A stretch of DNA of 64,000 bases from Hymenolepis diminuta (taxonomy: Eukaryota > Platyhelminthes > Cestoda > Cyclophyllidea > Hymenolepididae): positions 1,404,145-1,468,144 of the forward strand of contig CAADRB010000002.1 of NCBI GenBank assembly GCA_900708905.1. The letters are read 5' to 3'. This document shows, one piece after another, positions 27,601-40,208 of this stretch (the first letter of the stretch is position 1; each line of letters opens with the position of its first letter). Under the pieces are notes generated by a model. That model was not told the DNA's origin. It made no database searches and saw only the letters and a list, made by a program, of their open reading frames with translations. The position numbers were made by a program, and so were the translations under genes.

Positions 27601-30600
27601 ATACAACAGAGCGATTTCGAAAATCACCCTTAATTGGGTAAACGATTAAACCATTTTTGAAATAGGTAAGATTCATCTCAGGGTCCTTAACAGGATGAAT
27701 TTGTGCAATCAAGCAAGAAGTTTAAAGTTCAATTATCTTGTAAAACTGTTCGATACCAATTGATAATGAGGCAGCTTAAGCTTGAGAGAATAAATAAAAA
27801 AGACCAACTACAATTTAACTTCAAACTTTTGAAGAAGAATTCTTGCTTATCTTGAGTAAATGAGGCTTGATACCAAACAAGATACATAAGATATAATTTT
27901 GTTGTTAATCAGCCCATATTGGAGTCGGATAGAAAAACTATCACGATTAAATTATATTTAATTGGATAAATCACCTCTTGTGAGAGACAAGAACCCCCGA
28001 CTTGGATAGTGGTCTCTCATTTGTCAGCTTAACTCCACTATATAATCGCCGATTACTAGCAGTCATTTGCAGTAACTTGGACAACATATCAACGCGGAAC
28101 CTCAAAATTATAACAAGTGGTTAAAATGTTATAATTAGCCTATAATTGGTATATTTCCTAGCGTACATCGAACACGAAACAATAAGCGTAAACATCACTA
28201 GATTCTATTTCTAAACCGAATTCCAGCTGATAAAAAAACAGGAACCAAATATTGATCTGAAGAATGAAGGCAGTTCACCACCTTCCACATATGAACACCG
28301 CGGATAATCGAGATTACACTCATCATGAGTGAGATGAAGGATACATTGAAAGCCAGAAGATCTACAACCAAATGAACAATCCGTCGAGGGGTCAGCGATT
28401 GTTCCTGTGGAAAATCATTCACCGGCAAGCAATCAACTTCAATAGGCTCGGAGTTTAGGCTCACAACTACCTGTCCTGTTTGGCCGAGATTTTCAAAGCT
28501 AATCTAAAAAGCAAGAGCAAATTAAGTAATAGCGGATCAACTACATAACTACAATAATTAGGATCTTTTAGAAAACCTACGGCAATATTAAATTGGAAGC
28601 ACTCAATACTCATATCCCAGTCCGAATGATGGATAGGTGGTGACAGGAGTGAGAAATTGAAAGAAAATGAACCTAATCTATAATTTAGCAATGAAAAACC
28701 AGTTTGAGGCTATACCAAAACGACAAAATTTGACTCATTAACCTTTCTTTACCTTGAAAAGTCGATGTTCAAGCCATGTGCGTTCAAAAATGTCTCAGTG
28801 TGAGTCCAATCATCAACCGCTTTCGGAGAAATTTCTGTCAGGTTGAATGTTCGACATACTAAAAATGAAATAGACTGGTTACTTAAATAAATTCAATAGA
28901 ATGTTCTAAAAAATCTGATGGACTTACCGCGTGAAGTTTTAATTGGATAAGAGAGAGGCCTTGATCGACACATTTCATCAAACTGCCTAAGGCAGGCTGT
29001 GAATGGACGGCTTTTGTTGGGAAATGTATAGCCATTCAAAGATACTGCCTCAGTGAGGTTGTACTACAATAAAAATAGAGTATAAAAAAATCTCTAATAC
29101 TAATCAACTTGCTGATCCGTTTAATCAAGTATGAAAAGTCTACACAAGATGTGACCAAAAGACTTTTTCTTAAACTCCTGAGTCTTTGAATTAAAATTTC
29201 GCGCTTACCAAACAAACAGTTCCCAGATAGGAAGAAAAATCGAATATTTTGGAGCCTTAGCAGGATTAACAAAAAAAATCTGTGAATGGTAGTCGATGAA
29301 TCCCTTCTATCCAAGTTTAGTTTAAACAGATAAATATTCTTAATGCATGAAAAGAAATTGAACCACTGGTTCTCTCCTTTCTCCTTTTAAGTTCGATTGC
29401 CTGCGAGCTTTGTCCCTTTCTATCAGCTGAAATAGACGCAAGTGGCATATCAGTCAACGGACAATTTTGTCAACTTAGAGGTGAACTATATGACCAACCG
29501 TACTCGAGATAAGAGGGGTGTCAAAATTTGAATTTTTCATCAATTCGCTGCGTCTCCGCCTTACATGGATGCCGAAAAACAATTCTCTTCATTGCATTAC
29601 TTGCCTTCTTTCGTTGTTAAGTTTATATAATCTACTCCTATATATCTTAAATTTTCTATAGTATTACCTACTCCTTACCTAAAATGTTACAGTATTTTGC
29701 TGAATATAAAATTATTGCAAGCATTCACTCACTTGACGCATAACGAATCCCACCGCTTCATAGAATTCCTCCCGGGAGTAAAATGCATAAGCCCCTGAAC
29801 TGGGTGGATAAGGCAGGGTCTCATACTGAGGATCCCATTCATACAAATAGAGATGTTTGAAGGCAATCTGAGCCCGTTCTCCATAGCTCACTCGCGTAGA
29901 GGAGAGGGAACCAAGAAGGAGAAGCTGTAAAATAAAGTAAGATGACGAGTAACCACTGATTTTCCTAAACGTCTTAGAATTCAAATGTCTCTCAGCATCC
30001 ACATCAACCGATTTGAAACTAGTACTAACTGATGTGATTGATTACTCTAGTTGTTAAATGTGCACCGATTGATCTACAATCTATGTTAATAACTAAAATA
30101 ACTTCCAAGGTCGTTTAGGAAAGCATTACGGAGCCTTCCTGATAAGAAACACAAATTCCACAACTTCTCACGTTGACTGGAATTAAACAGTGCCGTCGGC
30201 CATTCTGCGCACAAGATGTGTATTCGTCATCTCCAATTTCGTACACAAGCACGTTAATGGTTGCCCAACTGGCGCACAACAATTTGTTATCTGACGAATC
30301 AGATGCGCTAAACTTTAGTTCTAATCAAAACCTTAGATAAACAAGGACGTTTTAAGTTCGCATGTTTAACATTTACATCATTGTAGGAACCCGTGTTAAC
30401 ATTACACTAATAATGATATTTGTTTCCATTTTTTAATAATAAAACGGAGTAAAACTGGTTTTAGAATTTGGTCTCTTAAATGTATAAATATACCATAATT
30501 TCACGTCATGATTTAATATGATATTGTAATTGCGTAAAAAGAAATCTTTCCATAATTTTTTCCCACGCTCGAGTACTTGAGTACTTGACCGTTCAGATCC

Positions 30601-33600
30601 AAATAGATAGAGTTAGTTTCATTAGTAAATGAGAAAGTATTATCAATAATGTAACATTTGAATTTGTTAGAGCTGCAAGTCAAGGTCATTAAGGGCTCCC
30701 GTTACTAAACACTAAAATCAGGTGCAGGAGAAATATCCAACAAATAAATCACATTCTGATATCACTCTCATTGACCAGTACAATTCGGTATTATTTGTTT
30801 TCTAATCACAGAATGTGTGCTGATGACAATCGATTTTGTGACCTCTGAACTGTAAAGCATCTTCATTTACCCTTGTTAACGCACCAATGCACACTAAATG
30901 GCTGGTAATGCAGGGAATTAGATGAGCGACCGAACTCATGTAGCTCAATCAAAGAAAATGGCATCAAAACTGGCAGATGTCTATCATCATCTACCAATTG
31001 GAAATGACTGACTAGCGATAAGATCTTCACTAGTGTCCACAGGCGGTCCCGCTGTTTGCACGGAGATAGTTAAGCGGGTGTCTATCATCATGCCGAGACA
31101 CCGACAACGAGACATGACTGACGTCTAACGAAGAAATGTTTTGTATATAAATCTAATTTACTTATTACTAAATTGAGGTGGCCTGTCTGCCACCTCCGAA
31201 CTGATCTGGCGACGTGAGTGACTTGACTTATTCCATCTATTCGATCGACGTGGTCCAGATAGATGGCCACGTTGTAACAAAAACAATTATATTTCGTTAT
31301 CTCGGGTATTTGGGGATACCTTTCCTTATTAGGAATTAATGTGCTTTCGGTATCGCCCAAATCAGATTTTAATTTTGAAATCACATTCGTAAAAAATAGG
31401 CATTCCCATAATAGACAACACTGCAGATCAAAATATAACCTATTGGATGAAGCTATGTTTACTACAACTGAAATAAAGAAACACTAACGGACAATTGAGT
31501 AATCCAAACACCTAAGTAGAGATAAACACATGAGGATAACCAGCAAATACAATCGAGAATCACATAAAATTAGGGGCAATATATCCCTATGATACTTTAA
31601 CTTTCAGATAGCTTTCAGAGATAAGGGTTGCAAAGTAGTTTTCACTTGCCATCAAATGAAAAAAACAGCAATGATTCTCAAGCCCTTTAGGAAAAAGGGT
31701 TTCGCAAAACATATATTGGGCAGAGGGGAGACAAATGATATATATATATATAGGAATTCAAAAGTGGTTTACTATAACTGAAAATAACTCAAAAGAGGAA
31801 CGTATTTCCAAAACCGCTGTGCTCATACACTACTTTATTAGCTTATAACGCAGGTAAAAAACATAAAATACCAATTGCTATTTGGACGGACATATGTTTT
31901 CACGAGTTAGGATTTACCAAGAGACTGTATTTCCCTCCGATTGAAGGTTCTCATGCTTAAGTAAATCTTACTGATTATGATGGATTAATAGTTTTGATCC
32001 TCGCTGGAAATCTCACTAGTGAGAAATTGCACCATATACCGATAAACGAAAGAGAACACTCAGAAGTGAGCTTTCCCTAAATGTTACTTCATACACATTT
32101 AGAAGGAGTAAGGGAGTAGCATCTGTAACGGATTGTATTAAATTATAACGCTAATATACTTTTACCGGTCACCTACATAGGATGTTTGATGTGTTATTTA
32201 TGTAACCTGACTTTGACACCCTCGTAATAAATACAATCCGTGTAATCAGGCCTGATTAAAATATAATTTCATTTCTAATTGTAAATGACTAAATGTTAAT
32301 TTAAACAAAAAATTATAGAAAACACGATTTTCCATACCTTACCCGTTTTCCAAAATGCAACTGAATCTCGTCTTCCTTCTAACTTGCGATAAAAATGTTT
32401 TAAGTTAGAGAACCTTCGACGACGATATCAATTATTAGCCCTCTTCAGCCATTTATCAGGCTATTGTCCTTAATTAAAAGAAACGGACATGTTTGAAGGA
32501 TTCCTCAAATATGTCTTTAAATTTTTTTGAGTAATATTTGGTTAATTCGTCGTAATAAAGAATCATGTTTCCGTTTTTGTGTTCACCTGAACTATTTTTA
32601 ATAGGTAGAGTTGGCGAATATTGATTAGCGATTTGTGCTCCCCTCTTTCGGGATAACTCAGATATCGCCCGTAAAGTCCAACGGCACGTCGATTACAAGA
32701 CTAGGGCTGCAGACGCTCGATTCTCACTCTTTCCCTCAATACTCGCATTATTATCCAACTCTCTCGAGTTTTTATTGCAATGGCACAATATAATTCGGTC
32801 TACTATCCATTCTTGGCTTTGAAAACTATAACTGCCTATTGTTTGTGGTAGCGTTAGCCTCAGCAGTAGCTGCAACAATCTGGCGACTGTAAGAACTCTC
32901 AACCTTCTGATTTGCAATGACAAATGACTATTTCTCCCGCCTTCACGAAACGGTATACCTCAGAATTTCATTTTCTTCGGGGCACAGTTTTGCGCTTACA
33001 AAATAACCAACCAGCAAGTGCGGTTTACCTGCCTCCTCAATGGTCTAACATCAGAAGTCGAGGAGTTTATGTATGACGTTCTGAAAAAGCGGTCTACAAA
33101 AACATACGACGACCTCAAGTTCACTATCCTGAAGTGGGGAAAGAGCCAGAATTAGAATATAGCAAACTACTGAATGCAGAGCCTGAAGGATAGCAGCTAC
33201 AAGAGATACTACAAAGCTGGAAGAACCTAAAACGGAGAGGGATTTTTAATCCTCCACTACAATCACTCCAGAAACGGAATGATACAGAGCAGTTCCGACC
33301 AGATAACTGAGAACGCTCCAAAGAACTTCCGTTCTTCGCTGGGGATTCCAACTCTGAAAGAGGAGAGAAGAAACAGTGCTAGCACCAGTCACAAACATGA
33401 GATGAGCCAAGCGAAAGGGGTACACACAGTAAGCAAGTGACAATCTTCCAAAACTGCTTTAACTGTTAATACAACATGAACATCAACAAAAAAATCTACC
33501 TGGCAACTACAACATCATGCTACTTCATTGCACTTTGCCAAAAAAGCAATTCCAGGTCTATACAAGCTCAAACTGCCTTAACACAAAGGGCAGATATTAC

Positions 33601-34880
33601 TACCCTCCAAAACAGTCAAACCTTCAAAGACGATCTAATACGAGCTCTCAGTGTCTCATAAAACATTGCAGACAACTGGCATCCTCCAAAGCCCTAGATT
33701 ATTTTGAATCAACACGTTGTCAAAATGCTGTAAGGAACAGGACAACTAGGAGACGTATCAAGAGATGCAACAATCAACCTGGAGATAAAGCAACCAAACA
33801 AGTACGCACTCTGCTTCTCCTAAAATGTGCACCTTTTCCACTACTTCGCATTTTCATTTTTGTGGTTTACTGCATTCTTGATTTAATCATTCAAATTTCG
33901 TATATATACCTCCTTTTTCCTCCAGCTAATCCCTGCAGACTTCCAAAGAGTGGCACAGTTTGAGAATATTGACAGGCAATCTGTGGTCGCCTCTTTCGCG
34001 ATAACTCAAATTTAGCCTGTAAAATCCAACGGCACGATTCCCTCTCCAAGTTCGTCTAACTCTTTCTCCATCCTCTCTCTCACACACTCTTTAGTCGTGG
34101 CTATTTAATAAATCCTGCTTTATTCGCGACTCAGTCTGTTGAATCACTGAAAGCTGGTTGCATATTTTTAGCCAATAGTCTTAGTTGTAACATGTTAGAG
34201 GTCTGCAGAGAATAAGAATGGGAAAAAAGAGTTTAAAGAACAAAAATATTGATTATAGTATCTCTGCCATTATATCAAGAATCATATCTGCTTTACAATA
34301 AACTATAAAAAATGTGGTAGAAACCGCTGTTCATAATTTAGTTAATAATACAGAGAGATAAACTGAGATGCGGATTGAAGAAGTAGACATCAAAAGTAAA
34401 TGATAGAGACAAGACAAATTGTAAATGCAAGCACTTCTAAAGCATGTAATAATAATACAAAAGTAAATAGAAAACAGCGATGAAAAGAGATTGATAGAAA
34501 AATGCTTCAAATATGTAAAGATTTAAACTCACTTGAGTTGTAACAATGATGATTTTGAACAATTGAACCAAGATCGAAAACGAAACATCGCCGGTAAGTT
34601 TCCATCGTTGGATAGAAGAAAGAAAGAAGTATGAAAGCTCTGCACGAAGAGCAGATATTTCTACTGTATCACCAGAAGCAGAATTGAATTCGAGATGAAC
34701 ACCAGGTAACTATATAAGATAGAAAGTGCTTGAAAATCAACATTGAATTTCATTTAAATGCCAAATAAAAGGAATTTTTACCAAAGGTTGATGCAATGAA
34801 GGAAAAGACTGATTTATTGAAGAGTTCGCAGTATTATTGCGAGAACGAGCATTTTGAGAACGATGAACACGTCGAGGCAT
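24644..34880 (-). CDS. MCOLN: Mucolipin (TRPML) endolysosomal cation channel
   Basis: TRPML channels release Ca2+ and Fe2+ from endolysosomes in response to PI(3,5)P2. Minus-strand exons 34880-34782, 34709-34533, 29924-29733, 29063-28928, 28858-28753, 28677-28581, 28503-28282, 27438-27292, 27219-27118, 27048-26716, 25567-25277 and 24682-24644 (TGA) close in phase to 646 residues (human TRPML1 580). Seen: cytosolic ELSYFFLSSIQRWK, TM1 at about 78-100, a long luminal loop with glycosylation sites (NLTEA, NKS, NLTE), TM2 at about 300-330, S3-S5, the pore loop SLINGDDMYVTF with filter residues N483-G-D-D486, then S6. The C tail has FICCGDENEIEEH, like the CCCGRDPSEEH palmitoylation tail of TRPML1. 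Intron 2 is 4.6 kb and carries repeats. Reading through 25277 would instead end at 25034, but the added stretch looks intronic. Confidence 0.95.
30191..30280 (-). repeat. tRNA-like (SINE-like) repeat, copy B
   Basis: On the minus strand it begins GTGCGCCAGTTGGGCAACCA then TTAACGTGCTTGTGTACGAA and ends CAGAATGGCCGACGG. The plus-strand form CGGCCATTCTGCGCACAAGA is shared with 54479 and 50194. Confidence 0.6.
31128..31190 (+). repeat. LTR-like fragment X (pair with 60064)
   Basis: GAAATGTTTTGTATATAAAT then CTAATTTACTTATTACTAAA lines up with 60066-60110 at roughly three of four positions. It contains TATATAAA at 31144, but the AATAAA seen in the partner is decayed. Confidence 0.5.
31738..31752. 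repeat. TA microsatellite
   Basis: Alternating A/T run after ACAAATG and before GGAATTC. Confidence 0.85.
32634..34150 (+). mobile_element. Decayed Ty3-like LTR retroelement with gag remnant
   Basis: Two direct repeats about 1,348 bp apart begin TGTGCTCCCCTCTTTCGGGA (32634) and TGTGGTCGCCTCTTTCGCGA (33982). They stay alike for about 55 nt through ATAACTCA and TCCAACGGCACG, and start with TG as LTRs do. The 3' repeat has an AATAAA at 34107-34112. Between them, 32961-33154 (plus) reads as a retroelement gag piece: AYKITNQQV, LLNGLTSEVEEF and KTYDDLKFTILKWGK. After a frameshift and stop, KLLNAEPEG and LQEILQSWKNL follow. No protease, reverse transcriptase or integrase is seen. It is non-autonomous or deleted, and sits in mucolipin intron 2, antisense to that gene. 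The 3' boundary is approximate. Confidence 0.75.
32961..33233 (+). pseudogene. gag fragment of the LTR element, frameshifted
   Basis: The first frame runs to a TAG at about 33152. The conserved continuation is in another frame from about 33158 and contains a further stop after EPEG. The LSPEV/YDxLK/LLNAE order is that of gag proteins of Ty3-like elements. Clearly non-functional. Confidence 0.65.
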
Positions 34881-34912
34881 ATCACTAATGTATTAATGAA
34901 ACATCTAAAAAT
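34880..34912 (-). promoter_or_regulatory. Acceptor 24 nt before the mucolipin ATG, with a tiny upstream ORF
   Basis: Minus strand CTATTTTTAG is followed at once by ATGTTTCATTAA, an upstream ORF of three codons, then by the mucolipin ATG 24 nt after the AG. The polypyrimidine stretch is good. Could be a spliced-leader acceptor or the end of a 5' UTR intron. Confidence 0.45.
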
Positions 34913-35379
34913 AGAATTTGTAAATAAAAAGAGTAAAATAGACGTTAACACGAAATAAATTTTGCAATACGACCGCACTAACATATGAAAATATGCCAAA
35001 GAGATTCCAAATGCTTGCAACTTTGGCCCAATTTCCTGGTTGTAAACCGCGGTGGATTAGAAATAACCTTTGCATCAACTAAAAGTCAAAATTTCTAACC
35101 TAAAAATAAAATAAGTTAAAAAGTATTTCAAAATAACATCTAGCGAAAAATTTACTTTTAGATTAATTTAAGCATTTTTAATCGGAAATTTTTAAGTTCA
35201 GATTGCCACAAGAATTGGGTTTTAATTATCCCACGTTTTAGCGGTAAATTATATTCGATAGGCTGATCCTGTGTGCCTTGATTCTGAGAATTTTGTAGTT
35301 TTATGCTTTGTTGTCAATTTTCTTAATAATTTATGCTGAAAATGAATTTTTTTCCCAGGAACTACATACAACCAAGTCG
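34881..35379. promoter_or_regulatory. Divergent promoter region between mucolipin and RABL3
   Basis: Only 499 nt separate the two start codons, which point away from each other, so both promoters must share this interval unless distal 5' exons exist. AT-rich; no obvious paired TATA boxes. Acceptor-like sites close to each ATG (34905 minus, 35357 plus) narrow the space further. Confidence 0.55.
35345..35379 (+). promoter_or_regulatory. Acceptor 21 nt before the RABL3 ATG
   Basis: A strong acceptor (ATTTTTTTCCCAG, AG at 35357-35358) precedes the RABL3 ATG by 21 nt. The 21 nt are open and in frame (ELHTTKS). Compatible with spliced-leader addition or a 5' UTR intron. Confidence 0.5.
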
Positions 35380-38300
35380 ATGGGTGACTATGACCGACTA
35401 AAAGTTATCGTTGCCGGAGATACTGGCGTAGGCAAGACTGCTTTCGTGCATCTATTGTGTTATGATGAGCCCTTACTCAATCCCTCATGGACCATCGGAT
35501 TTAATCTGGAATTATCTGTAAGCTTTTGTATGTTACATTGTTAATGGCATGAAGTTTTGTGCTTTTTCAACTATTATAACACGTCATTTTCTTTTTTATT
35601 CGATTTCAGAGTCCCATCTTAAAACTTGACCCAGAACTAAGCTTATGTCTAATTTTTTTATAAGATTTTCCCGAGAACTGTCGGTGAATTTAGAGGATCA
35701 GTTGAGGAAAGGCACTTCGTGGAATATTGGGATATCGGTGGTTCGGCTAATCATGAGAACACTCGGCAAGTTTTCTACGATAACATCCATGGTATCATTC
35801 TTGTCCACGATCTCACCAACAAGAAATCGGAAGCTAATCTTTCTAAATGGCTTACGGAAATTACTTCGAAAGGCGGAATGTAAGTATGTGATTTTGCTCG
35901 AATCTTAATATTTTCTCTTTATTAGTTTTATTGGAAGTATTTTAATCTGAGGTTTGTATCTAGATATCCTTTCATTAGCATAAATCACTGTTATATATTC
36001 AAGTTTTTCCTGCAATTCACCTTGTTGACATGTTGTGAATGGCACATTTTATCTTGAGATACAATGCTTCTAGGAGGGCTTTCTAGTTGGCATTATGCCT
36101 CCAAGCTAATTTTTGGAATGACAAATGAGATTACTCATTTATTTAACGAAATGGCCAATAGATTGATCTTTATTCTTAGGTACGAAAGTTTAATTTCCTT
36201 TTACTACAAATATTACTTAAATGTTATTGTCGGGGTCAACTATATATTATATTCACTTGATATACTCCTACTTTTTGAGTTACAATTTACTTCACATCGA
36301 CATCTCATAGTGATCAAATGGAAATTTCAATTCATTTCAAAATTTACTGTGATATTCTATAACTGTTCTGTCGAACGTTTGCCCACATTTGGAGAAATGG
36401 GTTCCTTCTCTAACGACTGTGTTTTGTATTCATCTCATTAGAACCCAGTGTCCATGTAAATAAAGATGTGCCATTGTTCTCTCAAGTTGTTTGTCAGCAA
36501 GTTCTGGTCGGCATATTTTTCTCTGTCTCCTAGTCAAATTTCAATTTGATGTCTACTGAACGGAGGTCTACTTTATTCCCTGCTTACTAGCTATCGAGTT
36601 TGTGAAGATCAAAGCTAGAGAAACGATGATTTAGCTAATTTTTTATTACGATTAGAATTTCTCCTAGTTTTTATTTTAATTGGTAAATGCAGTAGTACTA
36701 TTTTCTGAAGGGGTCGTTTTTTCATTTACAAATTACGGTAAGTTTGCTGCTTAATTTTAGCTGTGTTGTTAGTTCACTTTCGTTACCTTCTGTTTGATTG
36801 TTTTCTGCCTGAATACCTATTTTTGCTCCCTATATATTTTCTAAACTTTTACATTCGTTTAGCCATGCGAATAACAATGCTGAAACGTCCAGGAACCTTC
36901 AGAGGTATACTATTTCCATTTGTTGTCTTAGTTGTTTTTAGACTATATAAAGTTATTTTGCCTCTCAGTTAGTACTACGAATACAGTTGCTCAGTAGGAA
37001 AAAGGAGGTAGCAAGTAGCTAAAACAATGTTCATGTTGCATTTTGTGGTCTACAGAATTAAGAACATTAAGAGCATCAAAACCAGTTGAATAATTTTATT
37101 AAGTTTAAAATAAGAGGTAAACATTCAGTAGAATGGTTTTATTGAATGCCAGAAGCTTCGTATTTAAGTGTCGACTCGTAGTTCAACTTATAGCGAAGTT
37201 TTAAAATTCATCAAATTTGCTTGACTGATAAATTAAATTCTGTTTCGTTTCGTTCTTTTACTAAGCAGCTCCTTTGATCACCTCTGCATAATATTTGTTA
37301 TCTGATTAACCTTTTTCCTAGCTTATTGTAGCTTGATATTTGAAGTTGGTTTAGCCGAGATAAAGAAAACTCAGAGTCGTGCTCTATTCTACCCGCTGTT
37401 TATTTTTCTTGCTATAACTATTCCTTATAGCCTTTTCTCTCCAACACCATAGATGTGGTAATGGAAACGGAACACCACCCCATTCAAATCCACAAAGGTG
37501 CTTTAGTTTACTGACTATTCGTTCGTTTTGTTTGAGCAGGTTTTTCTCCTCGATATTATGTGAACATTATTTTTATTTGTATGGTCATTATGAACTTAGA
37601 TATAAAATATTTTGAAAGGAATAGTAAATATCCCTAGCTATTCTGTTGACTGTACTTCTTTATTTTCTACCAATTTCATTCCAATAATCGATTAGAGAAG
37701 TCAGAAGTAAAACACAATATGATAGGCAGTGGATTTGTAGAAAAAAATCCAAAGTCGTTCTATTATATTATGACTCACAGTGATGCAGAATATCTTCACC
37801 ACTTCAATTCATTTCTTCTTTCGAAGGGCGAAAATACAGTATAGTCTCATGACTTTAACATAGCAGAGATAAGAGAGCAAGATGAACTCTAATATTGCAT
37901 AATAACAAATAATGTATAACAATGTAGTCGTATGATACTAATTTTATACGTCGAAGTTTAAATGGCAATAACCGTAATCTTGTAAGCAAGTAAGAAATTT
38001 TGTTAAGCAAATGGAAAATCGAATAAAATTTGATAGTGCCGCTACAATTGCCGAAAGAAATGTATTGCATTTTCAAAAAGGTATTTTTAAAATGCTTTCC
38101 ATTTACTTTTTGCTGCCTTTTCTATTTACTTTCTTTATCCTCTTTGCTCCTGAATTACATTTTTTCTGCACTTTTAATTAAATTATTAAGCGGCATAAAC
38201 AGATTTAGGTAAGTAAGATGCCCAATTATAAGGATGGAAGTGTTTTTTGTCTCCCCGTTTCCTGTATTTGGAAAATTATAGCGAAATTTGCAGCTTACTC

Positions 38301-40208
38301 TCGTGAATGAACTTGTATTGAGGTTTAATTGGCCTGAAACAAGAAAATATTTCCTCCCTAAAAAGCTAATTCATTTCGAGATAAATGGCCTATAAAGGTG
38401 GTCCAGTAACATAACCTAAACTGACTACAGGATGGGGAATGGTTTTGCTTAAATTTATTGCTTTTTGCGTGGCTTTTGATCCGTAAATTGCAATAAACTT
38501 GCTTCTTAGCCAGTTCCCGAATGATATATCAAGTTGGCTGAAATTGAGGTATCACTTTTGCCGTTTATTGTTTTCTGTTCTTTTTTAATTGAAACCTTGA
38601 GACATCACAGTCCTCCTTCGTTCGCCACCTTTCTGCTAATAAATGTGCACTTCAAGTTGCGGTATTTGTCCTCTTTTAGGTTCGAGGTTGTATGTCAGAC
38701 GACACCAAATGATCGTTTAGGTGCCATGATGACTCCACCAACTTCTCTTCCAAATTCAATAATTTCTCCCTCTGTCACTTCACCTATCACATCACCCGGC
38801 CAGCAAGCCTCAATGGTTAATACACCACCGGTACTTGTGGTGGGAACTAATTTGGATCAGGTGCGAGGTCTCAAGCGTACTCCCTCGGCATCCTTCCTTC
38901 CCTCCTGGAATGAGAACAGCTATCGGCCAGGGTTCTCTGCGGGCTCTGGCAGTTTTGCCGCCTTTCATAGGTATCCTGAAATTACTGTTGTAAGTTGAAA
39001 TTAGATATTTGATTTTAATAAGCTAAGTGTCAAAGTTAAATATAGCTAGCATATATCTAAATCTTATTTAACTAGATTGATTATATTCGATACTTGAGGT
39101 ACATTTAAGAATTCAGGAACAATATTTTAACTAATTTGGTGATTCCCTATCGGTAATATAACTAGCCCTTTGAAGAAGGAGGGTATTTTTAGTGATCTTA
39201 CTCTCTATTTTGCTTATTGACTTAACGCAGTTTTCTATTTTCTGTACTTCATTGTTTCAATTTGTAAAATGTCCAGCGAATTTGCCGTAATGTCTACATT
39301 TTTTAGCTTCACGCTGCTAAATAGTCGCACTTTCAGTTTACTGGTCTCAAGACTAACGCCTCTCTGTTATCTACTAAAATAAACATTCTGCCACCGTCTC
39401 TCTCTCTCCTTCCTGACTTGTGGCAGTGAAGTTGTAAGACTCCAAAGGACCATGGTTTAGCAGGTTTGATCTCTATTATATTGGTGGTCTCTAAGCTAGA
39501 ACTACATCCCTAATAAGTTGGCCTCTAAGGTCGATATATGCTCATTAAGCTATCCATTGTTGTAAACATTTAAATGGTGAGACTCAGACGTAATGGCTCT
39601 ATTTCAAGACTTTTACTTAGATTTTACGTTTGGTATAGATTTACTAATCTCACTACCATTGATTTCATCTCTGTTATAAACCAAAGCGCAGAATATTTTG
39701 GACCGTTTACTTCGCCAAATTGGTAAAAAATTATTACTTTCGGTTTTAATTTACTTAAAATTTTGGAGTGTTATAAATTGGAGAATGGATGTAATGCTAT
39801 TGAAATGTGGAAGTTTGATCGGGTTACTCTTTTTCTTTCAGAATTGCAATTCTTCGAGTAGTTTTGCTGAAAATTCCTACAACGATCGCGCTCTGTCAGC
39901 GTTTCTCCAACAAGTATTTATTACTCATTAAAATATGTATAATTATTAAATTGAAATAGTATTGATTAGGATTTAAAAGACACGTTTAATACTCGTTAGC
40001 TTTGGTGTTTTCTTTGTAGGTCATTCGATTCAAGCGGAACAATGAAGGTGTTGGTATAAGGTGCGATCCACTAGATGAATATAGTTCCTCTGCCAACCAA
40101 TTCACATCACTATTTAACCAAAATGGATCTTCAATGGGAAATCAAGGGAGTCTCCTTTATGGCCGAACTTCCGGTGGAGCCGTCAGTTATAGGATGCCCA
40201 ATTATTGA
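35380..40208 (+). CDS. RABL3: Rab-like GTPase 3 (RABL3)
   Basis: RABL3 is an atypical small GTPase of the Rab/Ras superfamily without a prenylation tail, linked in vertebrates to RAS prenylation through RAP1GDS1. Exons 35380-35517, 35665-35879, 38680-38989, 39842-39913 and 40020-40208 give 307 residues in phase (human 236). Motifs: P-loop GDTGVGKT, NPSWTIGF (human NPSWTVG), G3-like EYWDIGG in place of WDTAGQ (as in human WDVGG), IILVHDLTNKKS, and a G4-like GTNLDQ where human has GTKLDQ. Before G4 is a Pro/Ser/Thr-rich stretch (residues about 135-165), longer than in human. The C-terminal 60 residues are Ser/Asn/Gly-rich after VIRFKRN. Intron 2 is 2.8 kb. The 3' neighbour PIG-U starts 427 nt later on the same strand. 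Confidence 0.95.

Larger units (their letters stand above)
29925..34532. other. Mucolipin intron 2 (4.6 kb), loaded with repeats
   Basis: Joins exon ending KIIIVTTQ to exon starting LLLLGSLSS, splitting TM1. It contains a tRNA-like repeat copy (30191-30280), an LTR-like fragment (31128-31190), a TA microsatellite (31738-31752) and a decayed LTR retroelement (32634-34150). Confidence 0.85.

Noticed and set aside
33517..33963. 148-codon plus-strand ORF
   Set aside because: It lies within the decayed LTR element; its reading shows no retroelement domain and is probably accidental.
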